Shown piece by piece: positions 47,901 to 62,900 of a stretch of DNA of 64,000 bases (the first letter of the stretch is position 1; every line of letters starts with the position of its first letter). The notes beneath the pieces are model-generated. The model was not told the DNA's origin and ran no database searches. It worked only from the letters and a program-made list of their open reading frames with translations. Origin of the DNA: Liolophura sinensis (Eukaryota > Mollusca > Polyplacophora > Chitonida > Chitonidae). The stretch spans positions 32,415,385 to 32,479,384 of the forward strand of contig NC_088295.1 in the NCBI RefSeq assembly GCF_032854445.1, in the 5' to 3' direction. Both the position numbers and the translations under genes were made by a program.

Positions 47901-50900
47901 AGCCTTCTAAATTTTGTAAATTGTTCCAAAAACAAAATTCTTTGGTTAACTACATGCAAACCTTTTCTCCTTTAAGAAACTACAGTGTTTGTCTATGGTG
48001 TTCTCAAAGTATAAATGCAGGGTGGAATGCCTGAAGATTAGGTAATTAGCTTGCACATGAAAATACTCATGCTTAATTACCATTGCCGTATATAAATGTG
48101 CACAATTAAAATGCTGTTTTCCCTTGGATCATCTTTAAAACATGTCTGTTGGGCATAACCCATCTGACTCATCAAAATCAGGCTTGCTCAGAAGATCCAC
48201 TTTGAGGAACTGTTTGGCCCAGAAGTCAATTTTGGAGGCTGGCTTTGTATATGGTCACATCTGATGTTCCTAGTGTATATACCAGGTGTTGAAGTTTTTA
48301 GAAAATACATAGGCAAAAATATACATATCTACTTATTTTACATTATCTATTGAAGTCACGTAGCTGTCATGTAGTGTTGGACACAAGAATGTTGTTACTG
48401 TGTTGTGCATGATCAGATGTGCTAGATTAGCACACGTACACATGTCTGTGTCCAACATACATGTATATGCATACATGCCTGCAGTACTGTATAATTATCA
48501 CTGCGTGCTAAGACATTTGGACCATGACAGAATTAAACTTAAAGTGCATACCATATATTTAATTTTTATGGGTGTCTTGTATATACCTTCATTTTGGCTG
48601 TTTTCCTGAAGTACAAAGATAACACTTGGTGTCATGTGTGGTCAGACCTAAGGTGACAATAGTTCCATGGACTGTACAACTGATAAAAGTTTACACTCTT
48701 AAATCTGATTTTCTGCAAAGCCTGTAGGGTCCAAGTGAATTCTTACTGCTCCAGTATGCACCCATGTATCCACACAAAGTGCTATCCTCCTGGAAATCTA
48801 TATTACTATTATTATATTTAGAGCAGTTTGTGGTTGTTCTTACAGCTCAAAATACCAGCAGGTCTGCATGACATGAAACTGTATTAAATGCTTGGCAAAA
48901 CTGCTTGGAGTTTCTTTATTTCTTATCACATGGTTATAAAATTTAAAAATGCATAATACTCACTTTGAAAGGCAGTAATCTTTTATTTGATAAGGCATAA
49001 ATGTAATAAAAATATGCTCATAGAAAGTGTTGTGGCATGTTTATTGTACTCTGTTGGGAGAAATTCCTGTGATGATGTTTCCTGAAAATCAAGATGTTTG
49101 TAAAAAAAAAAAAAAAAAGGTGTAGTTTATTTCTAAAAGCAATATTTCCTAGTGCAAACACACCCTTTGAAGTGAGTTTAAAAGCTGCTGTGGGTGGTAC
49201 ATGAAAGGAAACAGTTTACTGGTATTTGGTACATTGTGCTGATAAAAACACTGCTATTATATATACAGGATCAAAGTGTTGCTGACCAGAAAAAAGCTAC
49301 CAGCTAATGGATTGTGTAGACTGTATCCTCTGATGACGGGGCTGTAGATGTAGGGGTTACCTCTCCAGGAATACTGACAGTGTTACAAATGCTACAAATA
49401 ACATATAGTAATGGATAAGCCAGTGTATTAACCTGTGTATCAAACAGTTGGAATAAAAAATTGCTGTCAGAAGAGGAGATTTTAATAAAGTCTAGCATGC
49501 TGATTACCTGAAGGTACATGTAGCTAAATTATAACACTATATGCTTATAGTTTTATTTCAGTGCTAGATACAGCCCAGTTTATGTGATGTTAGTATGTAA
49601 ATGGATGTAATAGAAAAAGGCGACAGTTGTCAGTTCAGCTACTAAGACATGTCGTGAGAAGTGAGAATAATTGATGGACTTTGATGCCAGAGTGACAGAC
49701 TCTGCAAAGAGTAAAACTCACATCATGAGTCATTCTGCTATGATCACAATGATATAGAGAGCATTTTCACAATTTAATAATCCACACATTCAAATTAGCT
49801 TTTAAAAATGAAAAGAATTTTTCTGTTTATGTAAAACCTTGTGCTTTCTTCGAATTCTCCTTGCACAGAATATTGTCATTTTGTGTGTATCTGTCAGTAC
49901 ATGTCTGTTAAGTCCCTGGTACAGTTCTAACCACAGATTCCTGGGAAGGACAGGTGTATGAGACAGAGATACATACGTGGGGTTATGCACATAATTCTCT
50001 GATCCATCTTCATTACGTCAAGTTTTGCTTATCTGCAGAACAATTTCCCATCTCAGTTTTGATAGACAACTGATGTAATAACCTGCGTGGCGGGCATAGT
50101 TTTTGATGTATATTCCATGTGTGTGTGCGGAGGGCAGGCTAGAGGCATGGCTCGCTCGCCTGTTTACAATTCCTCCAGACAAAGGCCATGTTGACACAAA
50201 CAAAGGGCTGCTCCACATACAATTCACCCTCCGACAGTGCCACTCATTGACTCGGGATCACCGAGGTGGCAATGAAAAAAACACATAAGCAAACATGATG
50301 AAATTTGCCAAAATCAAACACTGTGACTTTTTCTGTGTTGACTGTAAAATGGCCGATGCTTGTAGCCTAGACAGCGGCAGTGTTTTTCTGTTTAGCTAAG
50401 CCCATTCTAGGGTGAACTGCCTTTAAATGTAACATTTGCTTCCTTGCGAAACTCAAACATTGGCCAACACTATAGAAATGCCAAGTTAACCCCCATGGCA
50501 TTTGTTAAACAGCACTTTTTTCTTGGTCCATGTGGACTAGCAGAGGTAAGAACAGGTGTAGCTGTTAGAAAGGTGAAGTTTAGCTGTCCTCATAACATTA
50601 GTATACAGAGCCGTGATTCACAGAAATCAGGTGCCTGTTGGCAGGGACCGTGTCAGTCGGGCGTTGGTTCCACAAGACACATCTGGACATAAGGAGTCAA
50701 GTAATTAGATGTTAATCACAGATGAGGTCTGTATCAGGTAGCCAGGTGTCAAGACGTGTTCAGCCAATCAGTGTCAAGAGCACAGTGCCAGGTGACATTT
50801 ACATGTTACGTTCAGCTGTTAATTTGCTGCCAGAAACTGTAAGAGGCACTCATTCAGCTTCCACCCTTGACCTGTTCACTCAGGGGATAGGGGGTGAAGT

Positions 50901-53900
50901 AAAAACAACTCTTGTGCAATAAAGACAGACCACAATATTGAAAATTGTATTGATTGTGAAATGATTCATGCACAAGGTGGGTGTTTTCTTTTTGCTGTTT
51001 ACCATACATGTGAAAACCTGCCATTATGCTGGATAAATAATTGTTTTCTTTCACTTTCAATGAAATTTAGTTTCAAAGTGCTCTGGCTTTTTTGCACTTA
51101 TGTACATTTGATTTCTTATGTACATTTGATTTCACAGCTGTCGTGTATATTCAATATTGCAAAAGGAAATGCCAATGGAAAACAAGCATATTAGTGCTAA
51201 GCTAGATCTTGTGCATTTGTATGAGCAAGCTAAAAACTGAAGTAGTTATTCTTGACAGGGGTTAATTAAAGAGTGGCATGCTAGATTGAAGGCGTTAATC
51301 TTTATAACTGAAAATTCTTCACATTTTCTTACAAATCAATGCCATTTATGAAAAAAATGTGTTCATTAGCCAAGTCTAGCTAGAGATCAGCACGAACATA
51401 TCAGCCATATTTGAGCGATATTAATATTGGCTTTATTTATCATACGGGTAACCTATGTTTGTGCCGACAGACTTAACCTGACTTAAAATTTCACCCAAAG
51501 AAGTTTAGATAAATGGTATAAATATTGCTTTTGGTGCTGAAAAGTATCATCCTACCTAATTTTCAAAAATGCCCTTCCAAGATCAATAGAACTCTCAGAA
51601 GTGGCCTCCATGGCTCAGTTGGTTAGCACAGTAGCACAGCGTAATGACCCAGGAGTCTCTCACCAATGCAGTCACTGTGAGTTCAAGCCCAGTTCATACT
51701 GGCTTCCTCTGCGGCCGTACATGGGAAGGTCTGTCAGCAACCTGTGGATGGTTGTGGGTTTCCCCTGGGCTCTGCTTGGTGTCCTCCCACCATAATGCTG
51801 GCTGCTGTCGTATAAGTGCAATATTCTTGAGTACACCATATTCTTGTAAAACACCAATCAGATAAATAAATAAATAGAAAATAGAATGGGACAGAATGAA
51901 TAACTTTGTGATCGGTGAAATTTTAGGTTGAATGCAGTACATTTGTGCATGGAGCATATCACAGCATAACCTTCCTGGGATAACCAAGCTCTCTGTAATG
52001 GTGCTTACTGAAGTGTGTAATGAGCATTACTGTTAGCTAATAGAACATGTAATGTACAGATTGCTACATGTGTTTGTTTTCCTGGGTAGGATTAAGGAGC
52101 TCAAGAGTGACACATAAAAAATCTTTCATACTTGGGGGGTTATCAGGGTGTTTGCTGTGTTCATTGGAATACTTGATGTAAACGTTAATGAAGTGTGTTC
52201 TATGTCCTTAAATGGCCTGCTCCTATTTTTACACAGTGGTGCGTGAATGTAATATTTTGCTTGTATATCTATGGTGATATATCATGGAAACATTCTTATT
52301 ATGTAACCTACATGTGCCGATACATGTTGAATATTGATTATCATTATTTAATTAAACAAAGGCAGTGTTAATTATTTAAGAGTTTCATTTCATTTTCAAG
52401 GTCACTGCTGCAGGTATTTTTTTACTCCATTCTGATGGAAATAAAATTTGAACTACATACTGTAACATTAAACTTTGTTTTCCTTAAGAATCTTCATTTT
52501 AATTGTGCATTAAACCAGATAATGTAAATGTGGGTTGTCTAGACATACCAAAATTAGTTTTACATGTACTTAATTAACCTCATACATATAGTATTTTTTC
52601 AGGTGGCATTATACAAAGGACATGTGTTATCCTTCAATAGCCAGGCAATACAAACCCCAAATTATATTAAGATGAAAAATTGGGTATTTCCAGTAAAATC
52701 TGTGTAATGTTGTCTAAGAACAGGTAACATTGTCAATAGATTTGTTATTAAACATGTTTGCATTTATAAATATCATTGTGAACAATGTAAACATAAAGTT
52801 ATGAGTGTACATATTTGGTTGACTTCAAGAAAACAAGGCTCAGTTTTTATATCCATCGTATCATTGTCAGAAAGTGTGACTTTGAGGAAAAGTTGTAACC
52901 CAACATCAGATGAACTGGACGAAAACAGGTCAGCTTGGGCTACACCACTTAAGCGCAAATACTTGTGAATTAATATGATAATACAAAAGGTTTACCTTTG
53001 CGCAGAGCCTTGTTCACGTCATGTTGAATGATAGCAATTGATTATTCATTCAGCATGCAGGCACACTTCATTAACATTAGTTACAGGTGAGTCTGTCAGG
53101 TAAACAACCAACTGTGGCAGTGTGATGTTTGCCTGGAAAAAATTAACCTTCTCACCTGAGAACGCATGCAGGAGCGGCATAGGAAATTGACCATGTGACA
53201 CAGGATGATTGATTACGTAAGGTTATCGCAAAGTTTGAGTTCTGTATATCATTTATTTATTTGTTTATTTGACTGGTGTGTTTGAGTACATGTCTGTACT
53301 GAGGGACATTTCATTGCAATGAAAGTGGTTGGATTTCTGGATGGAGGAAACAGATGTATCTTGGTGAGTACCACCACCATCCTTCAGCTAGTAGTTGTTC
53401 TACACCCAGACATGCATTTAAATTTGCTACACCTTCAATGTGTTAACTACACTGTTATATACTATTAAAAACACAGATAGGGATATTTCTGGAAAATACG
53501 AGGGAGAACTCATAATACTCCTTCCCAGCCTGTATTAAGACAGTCCAAAGGCGTGAATTCATTTGGTCTTTCCTCTGTTACGTCGCATTTATCGGTGTAT
53601 GTGTGCTCATAGAACATATACGAAGTACGCACACATTGCAACGTCACAGGATAAAACGATGTGTTATACTGTCATTTGGACCGTCTGTGTAACTTGCCTC
53701 AAGTCTCCCATTGTGAAGATGTGAACGAGTAGATAAGGAATATAATTAGGCTGTTACATGCACATGAATGGGATTATAATGCATTTTAAAATTTGCATTT
53801 AAACTTGTGAGTCAGTTTCCATACAATTGATTGAAGAAATCAAGACTGAAAGCTCCACAAAGTAGCGTACAACATTTTTTTTTTATCGTACGTTTGTCGT

Positions 53901-56900
53901 ACTATATGCTGTACATCACTATTACCGTACTGTATGTCTGATTATCACACATGTGCGACATCTTTGTGAAACTGGACCCCGATGTCTCAGTATTATGAAT
54001 ATTGATGAACTCTTTATCTGCCATAATTAATTAAAAGATCTTGAATATTAATGGCTTTGGCTCATTCATATAAAGTATTGTGTGCTTTTGCTTTTTTTTG
54101 TTTTTTAATAAGGCACATGTATGTAATCCTATGTAGATGTTCACCCACTGTCACACAAGCAGAGTACAGCTATCATTCTACAATGGCCTGGCAAGTTTTC
54201 AGAGGATCCATTTCCTAGAAAATCTAGGATCGGAAGAATTTGTAGTAAACTGTACTGATTGAACAGTCAACTTCAGTGGTCAGCTCTGGTGACTCAAGCC
54301 TGGTCACTGATCTTCTAGGTCTTAATACCAAGAGGAGGTGGTCCCAAGACATGGTCAGTTGAGTACAGACATCTGGACATTGATTAGGTGGCTGGGGTCA
54401 AACACAGTTTCTGTTTGCCAGCTGTTTATGACTGGAGTACAGATTGCTGCAATAAATTAGAGCCTAGGTCTCCAAAGGGTTACCCTAATTAATTTAAACA
54501 AATCATAAATTTTGATGTTTTACATGTGTTTTGGACCAGGTAATGTTGGAATTCTTTAAATATTTAAATGAAAAAGTGAGCAATATATTATTAGGGCCTA
54601 TAAGAGGATGTTGGAGCATTTGGTAGCTACATGTTATGTAGAGTGAAAAATAGGAACATGGTAGGAAAATTCATCATCCAAGAGGGAGAAAAATGAATTG
54701 TTTGACATTGCCTTCTGACTCTTCACATAACTGATCAGCCACAAAACTATATTTATGCAGAAAATGTCATTTTCCCAGCCAAGTGATGTGCATGTACATG
54801 TAGGCCCCATACTGTACTCAGTCTTTCATATCGTACCTTGGCTCGAGAAGATGGGATGATGTGAGCAAGGAAAGACTTGATATAATGGCTGTGTGCAAAA
54901 CTGTTATTTGAATGAGTGTATGTGAAAGGGTTTTTTTTTTTGTCTTTTTCTTTGTGCAAAAAGCCAATTGGTGCATGAAAATACAGTACTCTTTACAGTC
55001 AAGTATGTAAACAGCACTAGACTTTAAGGTTCGTGGTCTTCACTTGTTTCTTTGTGGTGTGTATACATGTAGTTCTTACTACAAAACTTCAGCCAGTTGT
55101 ACGTGTATTGTGCCGTCTTTAAAACTTAGCGCTGTATGTCTAAAATTCCAAAACTGGTCTTGGATATTCATTGATAACAGAGGTGTTGAAGCCTGAAATG
55201 GAATTATCTTTAGGAATGTTAAAATAGAGTTGGCCTTGACTGAGAATTAATTTTTGCATTCCTTCTGAACAGAAGTCAGTCCAGACATAACCATTTAAGT
55301 GATTATCTATGGCAAGATGATGCTATTGAAAGGGGGAGTATAAATGTCTAGCCATGAGTAGGAACAGGCAATAAAATCTTTTATTACCCTCTTTTGACTA
55401 CTGATAAAGCTGTTTGGGAAGACAGGATATGTGCTTTTCAAATACCAGCTGTCAGTTATAGCCCATAAGCTAAGGTGATAAATAAATAACAGGTGTAAAT
55501 AGGCTATGGGTTTTGGGGTGTGTGCTGACAGTCTGGTGACATCAACACCAGTATTATGGCTCAAGATTGCACTAATGACACAGTAAAATGCCCTGCCTAT
55601 TGTCTCTGACCATGGTCTGCTGGTCTAATACCTCAGATCTGGCTGAGGGCTTCCTGGGTAATGGTCAGGTTTATGGCCTTAGCCCTGGAGGCACCCCTGC
55701 CCCCTGAGATAGCTTAAACTGGACACAGCAGCGGTCAAGCTGACCAAGATACCTATCAGTACCACAAAGTGAAGGTTGTGAACAATGGATGAGTGGATTT
55801 ATGACAGGCCAGGGGCTATAACCTTCACTGATACACTAATACAGTCAGCTGAATGTACCCACACTGCTACCTGGGGGTCTTAATGCCCTTGATCACTTCA
55901 TTGCCTTGTGTTAAACTAAGGACCTTATCTGTTCAGATAGAAGTTGAAAACAATAGCTGTTGTGTCCTCTAAGATCCCTGACCAACATTACTATTTTCTG
56001 CGTCCTTGGTCTTTTTGAAACAGCTGTTCTATTCACTGGGTTTCTTCACTCTTACCATCTTTTTAGTTCAACATTGTTAATTCAGGAAGAGAGGCAGGGT
56101 AATACTGTCTGACTGTTCGCAAGAAAGGTGCCATGCATGCACTGTGCGTTCTCTAGAGAAAGTATTTTCCCACTTGTTATTTTGACTACCAATCCATAAA
56201 GTTGCAAACATCATCAAGTCATCACTAATTTAAACTGAGTAAGGGTTTTGTACTTTTCCAACTTGTAGAGGTAATTAACACTCCATCAACATATACATAC
56301 TTGTATATACAATGTATTTTATAATTGCGGGCCTACTGTTTCTACACACATGTTTAACATCTACTAGTCTAAATGGCAAACACCACTCTGAAATGAAATA
56401 TATCAGATGACAAACTATTAAAAACTGTCCGGGAAAAGAGATGGCTTTATTTTTTTTGAGAATTTTTCTAACTGAGTAAACTTGTGTAAAAAGGTGAGAT
56501 TCTTCAGTAAATCTGTTTTGACCCAAAAGGCATAAATTATGTCACATCTCTACTTTTTGCCTGAAATAATTCATTTCAAGGTCAAATCGGCGAATGCATT
56601 CCTAGATCTATATTTTTAAGCATAGATCTACGTAGTGGTCTAATGTGTGTTAAATAGCAAAAATCATACATGGCATCACTGGTCCTGTTGTGGTCAGGCA
56701 AGGCCATCATAGAATAAAATATTCAAAAGCATGTTACTAGGTTAAACAAATTGTAAAAAAATAAATCCAACTATTTTCCTAGACATTTTTTCATGGTTTT
56801 TCATCTGATACATACTTCATTTTCGTGTTTTCTGTGCCTTCACGAGGGCAATCAAGTTTTTGCTGCCTTGCCTTTAAGGCTGATGTAGAAGAGCCTGTTA

Positions 56901-59900
56901 AGGTGTACTGCAGTGTTTGGGTGCACCTGTCTATATGCCCGTATACACGATCAATAGGAGAGTTTGTTAAACCTATATAAGCTAGCAATTACAGGTGAGT
57001 GTGTATGTGGGGTGCATGGCTATAGTCAAGTCAAGCACCCTGTTTCTGTAGACTGGTACAATATTGACTCTGTGCTTCACTTCTCCTCAGCCAGCGAAAG
57101 AAGACAGGGCTATAGTGTAGATACATTGTTCTCCTGATATAATGTTCCAGAGTTTGCCCACACAAAAATAAGAGCTGTCCATGTGCCTCTATGGCTAATT
57201 GAGCTCACTTTACCCAACATCTGGAAGTCGACCACTTTGTGGACACACCTAACAGGTTGACACTGAGTTTGCTTTTAATTGAAAGAGAAGCCTTTGTGAT
57301 TGGATATTCAAGGTTTATAGGTTTCCTAAAAATCTGCCATGAATACACCAAGAAATGTAATTTTTTTATACATTGTATCCAGTGTGCATTGTATTCCATG
57401 TATCTTCTTTCCAAACATAATTTTTCAGACATCTTATTTATTAAAAATTCTGCCAGATTGCATAAAATACTCTTTTCTCTGTCAACATTATTCCAAACTT
57501 TTATACATTATAGGGATTTTATTTAAAACTTTTCATCATTTGAAATATACTGTATTGGTGTATGTAATATGAGATACTTAGTGTGAATTTGAAAACCATT
57601 GTATGAAAAAGCAAATGCATGTATTATCAGACAAGACCTTGGTTGTGAACTTCCACAAACAGGTATATTTTATTATCTACATAGTTTATGAAATTCTACA
57701 CATCATTTTACACCGTTCGTATGCTTCTAAAAGTGCATTTTCTCACAGCAAACTTTACAGCAAACAGTAGTTATGTTTATTATCTACATTGTATACATAT
57801 ATACAAGGAAGCATGCATGTTTTTCAAATCCTGGACAGGTAGGTTTGGCTAATTAAGAACAGTCCTTTCATGTAGACATCATATACATTTACATATTTGT
57901 TTACAGATACCTGTAGAAAGTTTTCTATATGTAGACATGTGTTGTGAGTGATACTATCATGGTACTGGAAAAGCCTCCCCCACCCCCAGCTCATTTCCCA
58001 ACCTTTTTCTGGGTGAATTTGGTCAATAAGTGTTTTATCATGTTAATTCTGTCAGCAGAAGGCCTCGATGTTGATTCTGTGCTAATCAATTCCGTATCCA
58101 GGTACATAGGTATTGATAAAGGGGTGTATCTATTTTAGAGATGTGAAAGCCAATTGCAATAACTAGGCAATTTCTGTCTTGAATACACAATAATAGTACA
58201 TGTACACACCTATGTGTGCTTTACTCCAAATTCTTCTTGGTCAACACAACTTTTACATTAATTGTGGGGGGGGGGGGGGAAATGAGTGAGGGAAATTTTG
58301 ATATTAGACATACTCAGTCATACAGAGTATGACAGCATAATAGCACAGAATGGGAGTTTGGGGATGCATTAGCATGATAATTAATTCCTTGTTTGCATTA
58401 GAAGCTTGTCTCAGGAGACTGTATGTTATGACAGGATAAACATTCTGAGAATGGAAGAGAGGGGGTTGGGGGAGAAGGAGATGGTATGGGGACGTCTTTT
58501 GTTAGGGCATTGAGAGAAGTTTGTCTGCACAGTCTGTGCTAAGATCTTGAGCACACTCAGAGGGATTAGAATTTTAATTTGAGGTGAACGGGGGAGAAAA
58601 GCCTTAGCATTGGGTCAGGCAGTACACCCATTATTCATAATCATTCAGGGTTAAGTATGACTGAGGGGTTACAAAGAATGTCCTCAGAGTACATTTTAAC
58701 AGGGGAGAAAAAAGGCATCTTTTGTGTGTGAAAAGCTAAAAATGCAGTTACACTTCCCAGCTAGTCAGTGTGACAAGTCACAAAATTTATGAAATACATA
58801 GATGTTTTATGATTAGAATGGTGAAGGGTTTGTGTTCACCCACCAGCTTGTTATCCTGGTCTTTCACACATGACGGATGGATTTCTGGTTGGGCAACCAT
58901 GTAACAGAAAGCTAGGGCTTGGGGTTTCATGTGCTCAGTTTGCCCGAAAAAAAAAGCTTGTATTTTGTTCATGGTGTGATGAATTGCCACTCAGATGTTG
59001 TTAGAGAAGTAGTCTGGCCGGTACCTCTTAGCTGTAGTGCACTGGCATGCTTTATGAATCGATTTCCAAACTGAGGCAAACCTGAACAACAGAGCAGATC
59101 TTTATCTTTACATGACGCCATCCTCAAAGCTGGCCAGCAGACTTATGTAACTTTACACCTCCTCTTGGGGTGCAAGTGTCAGTTGACTTGTTGAGTGTTT
59201 AGTGTTTAAGCACTCACAGGTAAATAATCCAGTGATGTCAATATGACAGAATATATGTTAATAACCTCTGCTTATGGTCTGCTCATGTCTAAATGTCAGC
59301 AGTGTTGTGGGTTCACCATGGCCTAGTCATAACAGGTCTTTATAATCCTAGATCAACATCTAACAAATCAGGTTCTACCATACAAGTAACAGCGACCTTT
59401 TCTAGTGTCATATTTCACTAGGTTCATATGTTCACATCTATTTTGCACTCTGTTTATTATTGTCATCAGATTGACGTGCAGTGTGAATGATTTACTTTCT
59501 TTTGAATTTCTCAGGATTATTGCAAGTTGTACATGTACGGTGATTTTCCTGTAACCTACAATAGATCGTGGATGAAATTAATTAGGCCTGTCTGTAAGCT
59601 ACAGATCTGTTGCATGAGTTATCAAATGTAAATATGGCAATGTAATGTACATGTAATGTAATACTAGTGGACAAATGCTAATCTTTGCTTTGATCCAAAT
59701 TTTCATAATTTTTTTTTAATGTATATACTGTAAAATCAACAAAAAATATTTTCAAATATATCTACTTTCCACCCATTAACGTACAGATTAATGCTTAAAA
59801 CAATAACTGGTGTATGCTACTTGTGCATGCTTATACTGGAAGTTAAATTGCTTGTAGCTTTAAACCTTAATTCTGATAAGGACATGACAATTTATAATTA

Positions 59901-62900
59901 TCTATTTGATTAATGACTTGCTGTGGGCTAAAATGCACATGTATTTGAGCTTAACAAATATGATTAATACTGTTACTAAAGTGTATGTGGTAAATTACTT
60001 CCTTTTTTCCTTTTGACATACAAAGTGTAAATGTTTTTAATGTAAAATAGAATACAGGCATGGTCATTACTATAAGGCAGCTGCTATTATGAAGAGTACA
60101 TCTGAAATTTTAATGCATGGTTATATAAACGTACTCCTTTATATACTGATATGTAAGTTCATATACCTGACAGATACAAGATAGGATTTGATGCATGTAG
60201 TCTGGCAGGCAAGATACAGTAGGAAATGATGCAGTGTGGAGTAAGACTTATAAAGTAGTGTACAGAAGACAGTGAAGTACAAGGACGGGTGTGGCCGAGG
60301 TGGGAAAATCTCAACAGCTCTTCTCCTACAGAGTTCAGTTAACAACAGATTTCTCCCCCAGACATTTCCAAATCCAAACATTCGACGTTTTGGCTACCCA
60401 GCAAAGATCTGGCTTAAACGGGGGATAAAATGAAATAGACCTGATATTGTGCAGGCCTGTTTCAAGGCCCTGTACTTAACAGTAAGCTGAGGTCTGGGGT
60501 TGTTGGATTTGGTAGCTGGGTACACAGTGCAAACAGTTTACAGCTCACACAATGACGGGAAAACACTCGTCCACATACACGGCCAGCTTTTTCTTCTAGC
60601 CACACAAGGTCTGAGCAAATTCCCTCTTTTCTCTGGTGTTGTGCAATGCCTGTTACGTGGACACTTCCCTAAAACAGGTTTTTATTCCCTTACTTAGTTT
60701 CACTTAAGCACGTCGGTACGGGTTTTCTCTTTTATCTTTCTAAAAATATCTGCTGTACCAGTGGTTTGTGTACAACATGCATAAAAGGCACCTCATCTGC
60801 ATGGTTTATACATACTTGTACACTTGTATACTGCAAAATTAAAAAACAATTTTTTTTCTGTGGATGATTTTGCACTTTTTTATATATTAAGAAGATTCTT
60901 GGCTGCACAATGGAGAATTAAGCTCATTGATTCAGATACATATTGACCACTGAGTTCTATAGAAAATCATGTAAGTTTTCCCATGACATGCGTGTAGGAA
61001 CACAGCTATACGAGCAAATGGCAATGTAACATTGTTTTTAAGATGATATTTAATCCTGGTTAATTTCTTACAATAACACTTTCAAATATACTTTAAGTCT
61101 ATTTTCAAAGATCGCATTTTCAAAATAAATAGATTTTAGTAACTTTACCATTCCCATTCCCATCTATATGATTAAATTTTTTCTGTGTTAGTGTTATAAT
61201 ATGATATGTATGTATTTACACATGTACTTATACATACATACAAGTGTATTGTTTCTCATCATTTAAATAAACAGTTGCATGTGTTTCCTGTGTTTCAGTC
61301 GTGCCATCCAAACAAACCCAGACCTGAAGTCTGACAGTCCACTCATCAACATATTTTACGATGATTTCTGGGGAACACCTCTGACACACAGCGGATCGCA
61401 TAAGTCTTACCGGCCACTATGCGTGCTGACATTCCGTCTGAACCACTACCTTGGAGGGCTCAACCCCTGGGGCTACCATTTGGGCAACATCCTCCTCCAT
61501 GTGCTCACCACCGCTGTCTTCACCATCTTAGCATGGCAGTTTTGCCGTCGGACATTCCCTGTGACAGTGGCGGGATTGGTGTTCGCGTCCCACCCGATCC
61601 ACACTGAGGCTGTGGCCGGCATCGTGGGTAGGGCCGATATCGGGGCCTGTCTTTTATTCCAGTTAGCGTTTCTGTGTTATGTTAAGTATGTGAGGGTTCG
61701 GGACAGTGATGTCGTGGGACTGGTGCAGATGGATGAGGGGAAGAGCTCTCACCCCGACTCCAGAAGATACCTGTATTTCCTGGGTTGTGCCTTTTTTACT
61801 ACAGCCAGTATGTTAACTAAGGAGCAGGGTGTGACAGTACTAGGTGTCTGTGCCACCTATGAACTCTTTCTCCATCATAGATTCACCCTTCAGGAGATAT
61901 TCTCAATATTCTTTCAGGTGAGTTTATAATTCTACGGTCGTATTATAATCATATATATGTCTTAGATATATGGTAACTGAGCAGCGAAGTTCCAATTAAA
62001 CACATGTTCATTTACATCTCAAATGTCAACAGTGTAAAAGTTGAGCTTCCTCCCAGGGTAACACTGACCGCTGCCCTAATAGTGAACTACATGTATTCCC
62101 GAGTACAACATAAAACACACACCACATAAATAAAATAAATCAATAGGTCAATAGATTATATTTATCCGATGCTTCAGTAACAGTGCTGAATTGTCAGTTT
62201 GAGTCTGCCTATCCATCTACATCTGTCTGACCATCTGTTTGTTTAGCCAGCAGATTATTTGTCCATCTTTCGACCATGCATTGGTTTAATATAGATAACT
62301 TTGTGTGCAATAACTGTTTTGCATATTTGATGAATTCTGTAATTCTCAGAGGTGATTGGTTTCTGTGCAATAACAGCTCTAAAATGTTGTCCAGTATTGA
62401 TCAAAGTTATGTGTATGTGCAGGTTCATGTTTGAAAGAAAGCAGAATCCTTGCCTATGTTTTGCGTCTTTTACTAGGATGGAATATGAATTCTCTGAATC
62501 TGGTTGTTTACTCTGACTGCGTGTAGGTCAGAATGAACCATGGTTTCATAATTAAATAATATGCCAAGGTGCATTTATGGTTCGGTGCTCATGCCATGGT
62601 AACATAAATAAACTATCAATTCTTTTGTAAAATTTCCTTTTAATTAAGCATTTCATCTAATGAATGAGGTTATAAAACATCAAACAAACTTATATGCAAA
62701 TGAAGTTTAGTGTCATTATCTTGGAAGGCTGCCTTATTTGTTGTCTCAGATAAAGAAGATGGCTGTTTGGTGAAAGTTCCGGTGTAGTATGGAGTCATTA
62801 GATGGCCAAACTGGAATTAAACAATGAATATCAATTTCCTTGTAATTAAAACGAGACGCCATCAATTCTAGTTAGCTTCATACCATGCATACATGTATTT

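Larger units (their letters stand above)
41959..61298 (+). other. TMTC2 intron 1 (19.3 kb)
   Basis: Donor GTGAGT, acceptor TGTTTCAG. The first 230 bases are relatively CpG-rich; the rest is AT-rich with one full SINE (51601-51872), a MITE-like repeat (53.5 kb), a G run at 58265-58278 and long stretches with no repeat I recognise. No further coding exon was found in it. Confidence 0.75.
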
